Made by a program: the position numbers and the translations under genes. From an uncultured Sphingomonadaceae bacterium (lineage in GTDB: Bacteria; Pseudomonadota; Alphaproteobacteria; Sphingomonadales; Sphingomonadaceae), in assembly GCA_947495985.1 (NCBI GenBank), contig CANMBD010000001.1, forward strand, positions 1,426,001-1,490,000: a DNA stretch of 64,000 bases. Direction: 5' to 3'. The notes under the pieces are model-generated. The model was not told where the DNA came from. It made no database searches and worked only from the letters and a program-made list of their open reading frames with translations. The stretch's first letter is position 1. The number at the start of each line of letters is the position of its first letter. Of this stretch, positions 7,635 to 16,013 are shown piece by piece.

Positions 7635-8330
7635 TCAACCCGCCGCCTTCAACGGTTTTGCCGGGGAAAAATGAACCGGGCCCAATATGACGAGCTCCCG
7701 TTTGGCAATCGCAATCGCATGTTGCACAACCGCAGCCCGATAGTTGTTCAGTATCTCTGCCCTGGCATGCAAACGCACATAGATGGGAAAAGCGATAATG
7801 TGGGATACAAACAACCCATAGAGGCTGGTAAGCAGCGTGAAACTCATGGCAGGGCCCATTTTCATTGGATCAATACCAGTCGCAAATAGCTGAATTAGGC
7901 CGAGAATCGTTCCGATCAGTCCGATCGCCGGCGCGATTTCAGATGCGGCGCTCCAATAAGTTGCGGTAATATCCTGCTTCTTTTGGACTATACTCTGTTG
8001 TAACCGGGCCCACTCCTCAAAGGTTTTGGCATCCTTGGCGTTGAGTAACTCACCAATCACACGGGTGACAAATGCGTCTTCGCTACGCACCTTTTCTAAC
8101 CCGACAAGCCCTTGTTCCCGCAGCACAAAATCAATGCGGCGACACATGAAAGTGGCATTCTCACCGCTTTCTGCAAAAGGATCCCGGCCGCTGTTGAGCA
8201 GCGCGGCAAAGGCCAGAGCGAAAGACGCACGGCCATTCTGGATCCAGGCCATGATCAATACGCTGCCGAGCACCATGCCGAACAATAGCGGGTCAAAAAA
8301 CCGGCCGATATTGCTGAGGATAATATCCAT
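7635..8330 (-). CDS. MotA/TolQ/ExbB-family proton channel protein
   Basis: A 231-residue inner-membrane protein with three clear membrane segments: FDPLLFGMVLGSVLIMAW (13-30), APAIGLIGTILGLIQLFATG near 132-151, and SFTLLTSLYGLFVSHIIAF near 162-180. A cytoplasmic loop lies between the first two, as in ExbB, TolQ and MotA. It is 4 bases from the short MotB-like gene and divergent from flgB. The canonical stator genes motA and motB are at 16992-18728, so this is a second stator-like pair inside the flagellar cluster. I saw no clear own promoter. Confidence 0.75.
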   Translation of the reverse strand: MDIILSNIGRFFDPLLFGMVLGSVLIMAWIQNGRASFALAFAALLNSGRDPFAESGENATFMCRRIDFVLREQGLVGLEKVRSEDAFVTRVIGELLNAKDAKTFEEWARLQQSIVQKKQDITATYWSAASEIAPAIGLIGTILGLIQLFATGIDPMKMGPAMSFTLLTSLYGLFVSHIIAFPIYVRLHARAEILNNYRAAVVQHAIAIAKRELVILGPVHFSPAKPLKAAG

Positions 8331-8365
8331 CAGATCGCGCTTTTTCTGAAAGCGGCAAAATTTTT

Positions 8366-8391
8366 CCGGTAACCGGCAAAAACTTGCCGGT
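8366..8391. promoter_or_regulatory. Nested inverted repeats upstream of flgB, candidate enhancer
   Basis: A perfect repeat with 8-bp arms (ACCGGCAA-AAAC-TTGCCGGT, 8372-8391) overlaps another (CCGGT-A-ACCGG, 8366-8376). They lie 85-110 bp upstream of the flgB sigma-54 promoter, typical for an enhancer-binding protein, and between two divergent operons. The arms differ from the GTCGG sites near 900, so it is uncertain whether the same protein binds. Confidence 0.5.
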
Positions 8392-8474
8392 CCGGGTCGT
8401 GCTTAAAAAATATCATGATTGCAACCGGCATAAAATCCCCAAAAACCGTCAATTATCGCTTGCCGCCCCAAAAC

Positions 8475-8489
8475 TGGCACGCCCTTTGC
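8475..8489 (+). promoter_or_regulatory. Sigma-54 promoter of the flgB operon
   Basis: TGGCACG-CCCT-TTGC is a perfect sigma-54 consensus with correct spacing. The flgB ATG at 8579 is about 78 bases after the expected start site. It probably drives the whole flgBCDEFGHIJKL run. Confidence 0.9.
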
Positions 8490-8578
8490 GAAGTACTGTT
8501 CGAGATTACCGATCCCGGTGTTTCTCATGCCCAAGTGACGGTCGAAAGGCCGCACAGTTAAGACAGGATTTTGTTTCG

Positions 8579-8932
8579 ATGCCGAGTTTGGACCAAGTAT
8601 TAGCATTAAACGGTGGGGCGCTAAAATTGCGTTCGCAGCGTTTGAACATGCTTGCCTCTAACATCGCGAATGCATCCACGCCTGGATATAAGGCGAAGGA
8701 TCTCGATTTTGATCGTGCGATGCAGCAGGCACAAAAAGGCAGCTCCATCGACAAAGCGATGAGCGATCACACTGGTTTTCGCGTGCCGTTGCAACCCTCG
8801 CTTGACGGCAACACCGTCGAACTGGCGGTGGAGCAGACCCTGTTTGCCGAGAACGCCATTCAATATCGCACCACCCTATCCTTTCTGAATGGACAGGTGT
8901 CGTCGATCAAACGCGCCTTGAAAGGGGAATAA
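8579..8932 (+). CDS. flgB: Flagellar basal-body rod protein FlgB
   Basis: Proximal rod subunit, 117 residues, normal for the family. It shows the rod signature ALKLRSQRLNMLASNIANAS near residues 12-31 followed by STPGYKAKD. I chose the ATG at 8579: the frame stays open to 8384, but that upstream stretch contains the sigma-54 promoter. First gene of the rod-hook operon; flgC follows after 2 bases. Confidence 0.95.
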   Translation: MPSLDQVLALNGGALKLRSQRLNMLASNIANASTPGYKAKDLDFDRAMQQAQKGSSIDKAMSDHTGFRVPLQPSLDGNTVELAVEQTLFAENAIQYRTTLSFLNGQVSSIKRALKGE

Positions 8933-8934
8933 TA

Positions 8935-9333
8935 ATGAGCGGTAGCATGAATGTATTTGATGTCGCCAGCCGGGCCATGTCGGCCCAGATGGTTCGGCTC
9001 AACACCACGGCTTCCAATCTGGCAAATGCCCGCACGGACTATGCCAGCAAGGATGAAGCCTATCGCGCCATGCGTCCGGTTTTTCGTTCCGTCATGGAAG
9101 ATAATATGGCGACGATTGATGTCGAACGCGTCGTTCAAACCGATGCCGAACCACAAAAGCGGTACGATCCATCCAACCCGATTGCCGACAAGGAAGGCTA
9201 TGTCTGGGAAGCGGCTGTCGATGAGACAGCAGAGATGATCGACATGCTCGAAACCGCCCGAAATTATAAGAATAACGTACAAGTTTTACAGACCGCAAAA
9301 TCACTCATTCTAGAAACGGTAAGGAACCAATAA
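8935..9333 (+). CDS. flgC: Flagellar basal-body rod protein FlgC
   Basis: Proximal rod subunit of 132 residues. The N-terminal motif (SRAMSAQMVRLNTTASNLAN near 11-30) and the C-terminus (MIDMLETARNYKNNVQVLQ) are typical. It sits 2 bases after flgB and shares the TAATG junction with flgD, so the genes are translationally coupled. Confidence 0.95.
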   Translation: MSGSMNVFDVASRAMSAQMVRLNTTASNLANARTDYASKDEAYRAMRPVFRSVMEDNMATIDVERVVQTDAEPQKRYDPSNPIADKEGYVWEAAVDETAEMIDMLETARNYKNNVQVLQTAKSLILETVRNQ

Positions 9334-10001
9334 TGGAAATTGCACCACAAGTCTTTGAAAATAATAGGTCAAATATCGCTGGCCTGACGGAGGCGCAACC
9401 CGCCAACGCGACCGGTGATAACAGCTTGGGTCAGGAATCCTTTCTGCGTCTGATGACGACACAGCTCAAGTTTCAAGACCCTTTTGATCCGCTGGACAAC
9501 CAGGCGATGGTTGCACAGCTCGCACAATTTTCAAGCGTTGCCGGCATTTCCGAGATGAACCAGTCGTTGACCGACATTGCATCGATGCTGGGCAACAACC
9601 GCCTGTCCGATGCCAAGGAATGGATCGGTCATTCCGTTCTGGTTCCCGGCAATTTTGCAGTGGCCAACAAGGATGGCGAATATACCGGCGAGTTTGAACT
9701 TAACCAGGCAAGCGAAAATCTATCCATTGATCTGCTCAACGAAGCTGGTGAGATCGTGATGTTCGCCGAACTTGGTAGTCAGGAAGCTGGACCAATCCAG
9801 TTTAACTTTGACAGCAAAAATGCCGCCGGCCAGCCGCAAGACTTAGGTCGGCTGCGGGTGCGCGTAAATGGTGGCTCTGTGTCGGATCTCGCGACGTGGG
9901 TTCCGGTTGCATCGGTGCAGACGTCTGAAGGAAACGGCCCACCCATTCTTGTAACCCCGATTGGTAACGTCCTGCCAGCGGAAGCGCTGCGCATCGGATA
10001 G
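9333..10001 (+). CDS. flgD: Flagellar hook assembly scaffold FlgD
   Basis: Hook cap needed to polymerise FlgE. The 222-residue protein carries the FlgD N-terminal motif (FLRLMTTQLKFQDPFDPLDN near 37-56, then QMVAQLAQFSSV) and a C-terminal Ig-like part. Its start overlaps the flgC stop by one base. Confidence 0.94.
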   Translation: MEIAPQVFENNRSNIAGLTEAQPANATGDNSLGQESFLRLMTTQLKFQDPFDPLDNQAMVAQLAQFSSVAGISEMNQSLTDIASMLGNNRLSDAKEWIGHSVLVPGNFAVANKDGEYTGEFELNQASENLSIDLLNEAGEIVMFAELGSQEAGPIQFNFDSKNAAGQPQDLGRLRVRVNGGSVSDLATWVPVASVQTSEGNGPPILVTPIGNVLPAEALRIG

Positions 10002-10044
10002 TCGGAAACGTCCCTCAAAAAGATTTCAACCAGGAGAAGAACTA

Positions 10045-10875
10045 ATGTCTTTCTTTACATCCCTTAGTGGCCTGAAAGCCGCACAAACCGATTTGAATGT
10101 TATTTCAAACAACGTCGCGAACACGAGTTCGACCGGCTTTAAGAAAAGTCGCGCACAATTTGGCGACCTGTTTGCCGCCTCACCGACCCAGACAACCAAG
10201 ACCGTTGCCGGTCAAGGTGTGCGGTTGAGCGGTATTACCCAGCAATTTACGCAAGGCACATTGCAGGCCACCGACAAAACGCTGGATCTCGCGATTGCCG
10301 GTGACGGATTTTTCTCCGTCCGAGGTCAACCTCCGCGGCAGGGTCTGTCTTTCACCCGCAACGGTTCTTTCTCGGTCAATGTCGATCGCGAAGTCGTCGA
10401 TACTACAGGTGCCAAGGCGCAACTTTTACCCGTCGATGCCAATGGCGTGGCGACATCAACCAACGCCGCGGACATGTTCGATTTCATCGTACCGGAATTC
10501 GATCCCGCCGATCCAACAGAATTGCTGACCAACATTTCCATCAATGGCGAAGGCGTTGTAAGTGCAACCTTCTCTAACGGGAACCAGATTGCTCTAGGAG
10601 CGATGGCCATGGCCAGCTTTACCGCTATCGAAGGCCTGCGTCCGGTTGGTGATGCACATTGGGTCGCGACCGGAGATTCCGGGCCGGCACAGGTTAACCA
10701 AGCTGCGAACGGACCACTTGGTCAGGTTCGTTCTGGTTCGCTGGAACTGGCGAATGTGGATATTACCGAAGAGCTGGTCTCACTGATTTCAGCTCAGCGT
10801 AATTTCCAGGCCAACGCCCAGGCTATCGAGACCGCCAACACCCTCAGCCAGACGGTCATCAACCTTCAGGTCTAG
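10045..10875 (+). CDS. flgE: Flagellar hook protein FlgE (short form)
   Basis: Hook subunit by position after flgD and by ends shared with FlgF/FlgG: SLSGLKAAQTDLNVISNNVA near the N-terminus and LVSLISAQRNFQANAQAIET at the C-terminus. The ATG at 10045 follows an AGGAGAAGA ribosome site; the open frame upstream to 9961 is not coding. At 276 residues it is shorter than the 400-residue hooks of enteric bacteria, lacking most of the outer-surface domain, but similar in size to Bacillus-type hooks. Good confidence in the name because flgF and flgG follow as distinct genes. Confidence 0.88.
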   Translation: MSFFTSLSGLKAAQTDLNVISNNVANTSSTGFKKSRAQFGDLFAASPTQTTKTVAGQGVRLSGITQQFTQGTLQATDKTLDLAIAGDGFFSVRGQPPRQGLSFTRNGSFSVNVDREVVDTTGAKAQLLPVDANGVATSTNAADMFDFIVPEFDPADPTELLTNISINGEGVVSATFSNGNQIALGAMAMASFTAIEGLRPVGDAHWVATGDSGPAQVNQAANGPLGQVRSGSLELANVDITEELVSLISAQRNFQANAQAIETANTLSQTVINLQV

Positions 10876-10908
10876 GATCTGATGGTCATATCAATCCAGG
10901 AATAATCT

Positions 10909-11655
10909 ATGGATAAGCTTGCATATACCAGCATCAACGCAATGAAATCGTTGATGAACCGACAGACGGCCATCGCCAACAATATGGCGAACTCCAATAC
11001 TGTCGGTTTCAAAGCCGACATGGTGTCAGCCGAGGCCAAATATCTGGTCGGCCCGGGTCATGACAGCCGTGCAATGGCGGTCGAGCGGGATATGCAGGCC
11101 GATATGAACGCCGGATCGGTAACCCAAACCGGCCGTTCCCTGGATATTGCCCTGGAAGGTGATGCGATGATCGCGGTTCAGGCCGTCGATGGCAAGGAAG
11201 CCTATTCCCGGCGCGGCGATTTTCGGATCGCCGCATCGGGTGCCATGGTCACCGGTGACGGTTTTCCGGTTATTGGTGAAGGCGGCCCCATCACAATGCC
11301 TCCAGCGGAGCGCATAGATATCGGTGCCGACGGCACGGTGTTCTTTGTGCCGCAAGGTGGTGATCCAACCCAGCCACAGGAACTCGACCGGATCAAGCTT
11401 GTCAGCATGACGGGTAGCGCCATTTCCAAAGGGCCGGACGCGCTATTCCGTGCCGCCAATGATGGTGTCCTTCCGGTTGATGACAATGCGCGGGTTATTT
11501 CTGGCGCCCTGGAGGAATCCAATGTCAACATGACAGCCGCACTGGTCGATATGATTGAGACCAGCCGCGCATGGGAAACACAAGCGAAACTGCTGCGCAC
11601 GGCCGAAGAACTGGACGAAAGCAGCTCTGCCATCATGAACATGCCGCAAGGATAA
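10909..11655 (+). CDS. flgF: Flagellar basal-body rod protein FlgF
   Basis: Proximal rod subunit of 248 residues. It has the rod N-terminus (LMNRQTAIANNMANSNTVGF near 15-34) and the C-terminal stretch LVDMIETSRAWETQAKLLRT. It sits between flgE and flgG with short gaps and is part of the flgB operon. Confidence 0.94.
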   Translation: MDKLAYTSINAMKSLMNRQTAIANNMANSNTVGFKADMVSAEAKYLVGPGHDSRAMAVERDMQADMNAGSVTQTGRSLDIALEGDAMIAVQAVDGKEAYSRRGDFRIAASGAMVTGDGFPVIGEGGPITMPPAERIDIGADGTVFFVPQGGDPTQPQELDRIKLVSMTGSAISKGPDALFRAANDGVLPVDDNARVISGALEESNVNMTAALVDMIETSRAWETQAKLLRTAEELDESSSAIMNMPQG

Positions 11656-11688
11656 TCGGTGCGATAGTCGCACGAAGGAGATTTTGAA

Positions 11689-12477
11689 ATGACCAATGCA
11701 GCCCTGCAAGTCGCGCGTACCGGTCTGGATGCGCAAAATACAAAAATGCGCGTCATTGCCAATAACCTGGCAAACGTGAACACCACAGGTTTCAAACGGG
11801 ACCGCGCGGATTTTGAGACACTTGCCTATCAGAATATTGTCACGCCAGGTGCGCCATCGGATGCACAGAACCGATTTGCCAGTGGTCTGCAACTCGGTAC
11901 CGGCGTCAAGCTTTCCGGTATTGGCAAGATCAGTACGCAAGGAACGTTACAAAACAGCGAAAATGCGCTCGACATGGCGATCGAAGGTTCCGGCTTTTTT
12001 CAAGTCGAGAGACCCGATGGCACGACAGGCTACACCCGCGCCGGTAACTTCAGCCTGACCGCTGAAGGGAATATGGTTACAAGTGATGGTCTGCCGCTGG
12101 TACCGGCCATTCAGGTACCACAAGGCGCAACCTCTTTGACTATTGGCAATAACGGGACGGTCACGGCAAATCTTGCCGGTCAAACCGACGTAAGCGAGCT
12201 TGGTCAGATAGAGCTAGCCAACTTTACAAACCCGTCCGGGCTGATGTCTGTCGGCAACAATATTCTCATTGAAACACCGGCCAGCGGTCCGCCCCAAGTC
12301 GGCGAAGCGGGCACCGAGGGAATAGGCAGCATTCGCCAAGGGGCGCTGGAACAATCCAACGTCAATATCGTCGAAGAGCTGGTGAACATGATCGAGACGC
12401 AGCGGGCCTATGAGGTCAATTCCAAAATGATCTCGGCAACCGACGAAATGCTGCAGTTCGTCAATCAACAGATTTAA
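11689..12477 (+). CDS. flgG: Flagellar distal rod protein FlgG
   Basis: Distal rod subunit, 262 residues, the standard family length. Typical blocks are the N-terminal VIANNLANVNTTGFKRDRAD near 22-41 and the C-terminal LVNMIETQRAYEVNSKMISA. It follows an AAGGAGATTTTGAA ribosome site. Confidence 0.97.
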   Translation: MTNAALQVARTGLDAQNTKMRVIANNLANVNTTGFKRDRADFETLAYQNIVTPGAPSDAQNRFASGLQLGTGVKLSGIGKISTQGTLQNSENALDMAIEGSGFFQVERPDGTTGYTRAGNFSLTAEGNMVTSDGLPLVPAIQVPQGATSLTIGNNGTVTANLAGQTDVSELGQIELANFTNPSGLMSVGNNILIETPASGPPQVGEAGTEGIGSIRQGALEQSNVNIVEELVNMIETQRAYEVNSKMISATDEMLQFVNQQI

Positions 12478-12503
12478 CCCCCATTTGAGCAAGAGGCACT
12501 AAC

Positions 12504-13193
12504 ATGATGCGCATATCCCATTTTTCGAAGACGGCACTGTCCGTTACTGCGGCTCCCTTTCTGCTGATTGGCTGCATGGGCTCCGGTGGGTCCAATGCGG
12601 AGCGGGGTTTCGCTGCCGCAGTCGCACCGCCATTGCCAGCCCCCACCCCCGCCGCTGCCAATGGTGCGATTTTTCAGCAAGCTTCCGGTTATGCTGCTCT
12701 AACCAGCGGTATGCGCGCCAGCAGGAAGGGTGATATCATCACGATCCTGCTTGTCGAAGATACCAGAGCAGCCAAATCAAATAGTGCATCCAAAGACCGT
12801 ACAGGCGGGATTTCATTGACGCCGCCCACCACAGGCTTGTTCTCTTTATTCTCGCCCAGCGATGTCGCATCCAGTGGATCACAAAATTTCAACGGCAGCG
12901 GAAATGCCGCCCAGTCCAATTCGCTGCAAGGACGCATTAGCGTGACGGTCGCTGAGAGCTATGCCAACGGCACGATGCTGGTGCGCGGTCAAAAACTGAC
13001 ATCGCTCAATCGCGGGGACGAACATACGCAGTTTAGCGGTCTCATCCGTGCGATAGATATTTCTTCCGACAATACTATCCCGTCCACCAAGGTAGCCAAT
13101 GCCCGTATTATTTACGGCGGCACCGGCGAAATTGCATCCGCCAGCAAGCAAGGCTGGTTGCAAAAATTCTTCTCTTTCATTTCCCCCTTTTAG
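12504..13193 (+). CDS. flgH: Flagellar L-ring protein FlgH
   Basis: Outer-membrane lipoprotein forming the L-ring bushing. The 229-residue precursor has a lipoprotein signal peptide ending in a lipobox (LLIGC). The mature part shows GDIITILLVEDTRAAKSNS near 77-95 and ends in KQGWLQKFFSFISPF, as is usual for FlgH. Two adjacent ATG codons are possible starts and differ by one residue. It is followed by flgI, which forms the P-ring. Confidence 0.96.
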   Translation: MMRISHFSKTALSVTAAPFLLIGCMGSGGSNAERGFAAAVAPPLPAPTPAAANGAIFQQASGYAALTSGMRASRKGDIITILLVEDTRAAKSNSASKDRTGGISLTPPTTGLFSLFSPSDVASSGSQNFNGSGNAAQSNSLQGRISVTVAESYANGTMLVRGQKLTSLNRGDEHTQFSGLIRAIDISSDNTIPSTKVANARIIYGGTGEIASASKQGWLQKFFSFISPF

Positions 13194-13214
13194 TCCCCGA
13201 TCAGGCGAGACAAT

Positions 13215-14339
13215 ATGACCCTATCTCCTAAAATAACCCGCTTCATTCATGCGTTCGCAGCATTGGTAATCACCCTGCTGATTGCGATGCAACCGGCGCA
13301 GGCAGAACGGATCAAAGATCTTGGTCATTTTGCTGGCCTACGAACCAACCAGCTGGTTGGCTATGGCGTCGTGGTCGGGCTTGCGGGGACTGGCGATGAC
13401 AGTCTGGAATATGCGACGTTGGGCGTGAAAGGCATGACCAGCCGTTTTGGCCTGGCCCTGCCTCCTGGCGTCAATCCTGCTACCAAAAATGCCGCGGCGG
13501 TAATGGTCACGGCCGAAATGCCGGCCTTTGCCAAACCTGGACAGCGGATGGACGTAACCGTTTCAGCTTTGGGCAAAGCCAAATCGCTGCGTGGCGGTAC
13601 ATTGATTTTGATGCCGCTTTATGGTGCAGATCAACAAATCTATGCGATGGCGCAGGGTAACCTCGCCGTCGGTGGTTTGGGTATTTCCGCAACCGACGGG
13701 TCACAGCTTACCGTCAACATTCCCTCTGTGGGGCGGATTTCAGGCGGCGCAACCATTGAAAGAACTGTCGCTACCGGTTTCGAAAGCGAGCCTTTTCTTA
13801 GCTTCAATCTGTCCGATGCCGATCTGACCACTTCCCTGCGTGTGGCGGATGCGATCAATGAAGCATTGGGAACGGACCAAGCCATTGCGGCAGACGCCGT
13901 CACCGTGCGGATCGCCGCCCCCGTTGGCGCGCAGGAACGCGTGATGCTGATGGGCAAAATCGAAAATTTGCTGGTCAAACCTGCAGAGGCCCGCGCTCGT
14001 ATCATTGTAAATGCGAGGACTGGAACCGTGGTGATCAACGGAGCAGTTCGCTTGGGTCCCGCGGCGGTGACGCACGGAAAACTGACCGTGCGAGTAGAAG
14101 AAAATCCGACGGTTGTGCAACCTGCCCCGTTTAGCCGCGGACGGACCACAACCGAGCCAAATAGCGACATAGCACTGGAAGATGATGGTGCTCCGGCCTT
14201 TGAAATTGGTCGCCGTGCTTCTTTGTCCGAAATTGTCGAAACTATTAATTCCATCGGAGTTTCACCGTCTGATCTAACAGCGATCCTCGAAGGATTGAAA
14301 CAGGCTGGGGCCCTGAAAGCGGAGCTGATCATTATATGA
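13215..14339 (+). CDS. flgI: Flagellar P-ring protein FlgI
   Basis: Periplasmic P-ring subunit of 374 residues with a signal peptide cleaved near QPAQA. The mature start ERIKDLGHFAGLRTNQLVGY and the following GYGVVVGLAGTGDD are hallmarks of the family. It overlaps flgJ by four bases. FlgA (6576-7073) is its assembly chaperone. Confidence 0.97.
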   Translation: MTLSPKITRFIHAFAALVITLLIAMQPAQAERIKDLGHFAGLRTNQLVGYGVVVGLAGTGDDSLEYATLGVKGMTSRFGLALPPGVNPATKNAAAVMVTAEMPAFAKPGQRMDVTVSALGKAKSLRGGTLILMPLYGADQQIYAMAQGNLAVGGLGISATDGSQLTVNIPSVGRISGGATIERTVATGFESEPFLSFNLSDADLTTSLRVADAINEALGTDQAIAADAVTVRIAAPVGAQERVMLMGKIENLLVKPAEARARIIVNARTGTVVINGAVRLGPAAVTHGKLTVRVEENPTVVQPAPFSRGRTTTEPNSDIALEDDGAPAFEIGRRASLSEIVETINSIGVSPSDLTAILEGLKQAGALKAELIII

Positions 14340-14653
14340 CCACTATTAATCCTACAGGAAACCTTGTGGCTGCGTCGGCAGCAAACACCGCGAAACCGGC
14401 GCCGAACAGCACGAAGACCCAGATCGAGTCGATGGCTTCAGATTTCGAAGCGATATTTGTCCGCCAAATGCTGTCGACAATGCGTACGGCTTCGTTGGGC
14501 GAAGGCCTGTTTGATGGTCAGGGCACAGAACAATTCCGAGACATACAGGATAGCATGCTCGCTCAGAACATGGCCGACAAAGGCGTTTTCGGCGTCGCCG
14601 AATTGCTGACACGTCACGTCCAAAATAACGGATCGGAGAAAAATAATGTCTGA
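14336..14653 (+). CDS. flgJ: Rod-binding protein FlgJ, N-terminal domain only
   Basis: Rod cap of 105 residues. Only the rod-binding part is present (SDFEAIFVRQMLSTMR, then EQFRDIQDSMLAQNMADKGV); the muramidase domain found in enteric FlgJ is missing. Single-domain FlgJ is common in alphaproteobacteria. Wall cleavage is probably done by the transglycosylase at 4833-5675. It overlaps flgI and flgK at its two ends, showing tight translational coupling. Confidence 0.92.
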   Translation: MTTINPTGNLVAASAANTAKPAPNSTKTQIESMASDFEAIFVRQMLSTMRTASLGEGLFDGQGTEQFRDIQDSMLAQNMADKGVFGVAELLTRHVQNNGSEKNNV

Positions 14654-15977
14654 TCTACTGTCTATCGGACGTTCCGCGTTACGGGTTAACAGCCGGGCGC
14701 TGGAAGTGGTTGGATCCAACATCGCCAATGCCGAAAACCCCGACTATGTGCGCCGGTCGCTAAATGTCGGTGACACCACTAACTATGGAAACACCAATCC
14801 GATATATACCAACTATACCGGCGTTGGCGGCGTCGCCATAAATGGCGTTGTCCGCGCCAGCGACCAGTTTCTGGAAGCGGCCACCCGGCAAACCGGCGCC
14901 GACCGCGTCCGCACCGAAGTCATGGTGCAATGGCTTGACCAGGGCGAGATCGCTTTAGCCAATAACCAGTCGGACATTGGCAGCCAGCTGACCGAGCTCT
15001 TTGGCAGTGCCGAAGAGCTGTCCGCCGTACCATTCGAACCCGCACTTCGAGGTCAGTTTCTGGGCGATATCGAAGACACGGTAGCCCGGTTCAACCAGAC
15101 TGCGTCGAACCTCTCGACCACGACCACATTGATGAACGGCGCCGCAGCACAGGAAACATCTGAGCTGAATGCGGCTTTGGCCGAGCTTGCCGAGGTGAAC
15201 GAGAAATTGCGCCCCACCCAGCCGGGCACATCACAGCAGGTCGCTCTTTTGGATCAGCGCGATGCCGCCTTGACCGTCATTACCGAGAAGCTGGATGTCG
15301 AGATCAGCTTCGGCGAAAATGGGCTGGTTGACATTACCCGCAGCGGTACAAGCCTGGTCGACTATGATAGTGCCAGCCCCGTGACATTCGTCGCCAATGC
15401 GGGCGGTGCATTTGACATTGAGGTTGGCGGAGCCGTCCAGCCGCCGCCAACCAATGGAACATTGGGCGGCCTCCACCGTGCGCAAACCGACATTGCGGCA
15501 GTATCGACCAACCTCGATGCGCTGGCGGTGCAATTTGCCAATGAACTTAACGGCTGGCAGGCCAATGGCCGGACCGATGCCGCAGCGGTTGGTGCAGCCA
15601 TTGTTTCGCATGGCGGCACTGCTGCAAGTCTTTCTACCACAGGATTGACTGCCAATGATCTGGCCCTGGCATCGCCCGCCGGAGTGGCCAATGGCAACAT
15701 ATTGGCCTTTGTGGACTTACGCACACCGACCGGTACAGAACAGCAATATGAGGGACTTGTCCTCGGACAGGCCCAAAATCTGTTGTCTGCGCGCAGCGAA
15801 AGTGACGCGGCCACCGCCTTTGACCTGGCGACGCGCGAGTCACGCAATCGGGTTTCCAGCGTGGATCTGGACCGTGAAGCGGCGGATCTTATCCGTTTGC
15901 AGCAGTCTTATGAGGCATCGGCACGGATTATCCAGGTCGCTCGTGAGACCGTTCAATCCGTATTGGCAATTTTTTAA
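14646..15977 (+). CDS. flgK: Flagellar hook-associated protein 1 FlgK
   Basis: Hook-filament junction protein of 443 residues. The N-terminus (SALRVNSRALEVVGSNIANA near 9-28) and the C-terminus (VDLDREAADLIRLQQSYEAS) match the family. It overlaps flgJ by eight bases. The protein is somewhat shorter than the enteric form because the variable middle is reduced. Confidence 0.95.
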   Translation: MSDLLSIGRSALRVNSRALEVVGSNIANAENPDYVRRSLNVGDTTNYGNTNPIYTNYTGVGGVAINGVVRASDQFLEAATRQTGADRVRTEVMVQWLDQGEIALANNQSDIGSQLTELFGSAEELSAVPFEPALRGQFLGDIEDTVARFNQTASNLSTTTTLMNGAAAQETSELNAALAELAEVNEKLRPTQPGTSQQVALLDQRDAALTVITEKLDVEISFGENGLVDITRSGTSLVDYDSASPVTFVANAGGAFDIEVGGAVQPPPTNGTLGGLHRAQTDIAAVSTNLDALAVQFANELNGWQANGRTDAAAVGAAIVSHGGTAASLSTTGLTANDLALASPAGVANGNILAFVDLRTPTGTEQQYEGLVLGQAQNLLSARSESDAATAFDLATRESRNRVSSVDLDREAADLIRLQQSYEASARIIQVARETVQSVLAIF

Positions 15978-16013
15978 TGAGGCGCTGAACCAGGCGCGCC
16001 CAGGGGGTACATA

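Noticed and set aside
9961-10044. Upstream extension of flgE
   Set aside because: Overlaps the flgD end and has no rod/hook signature; the ATG at 10045 has a strong ribosome site.
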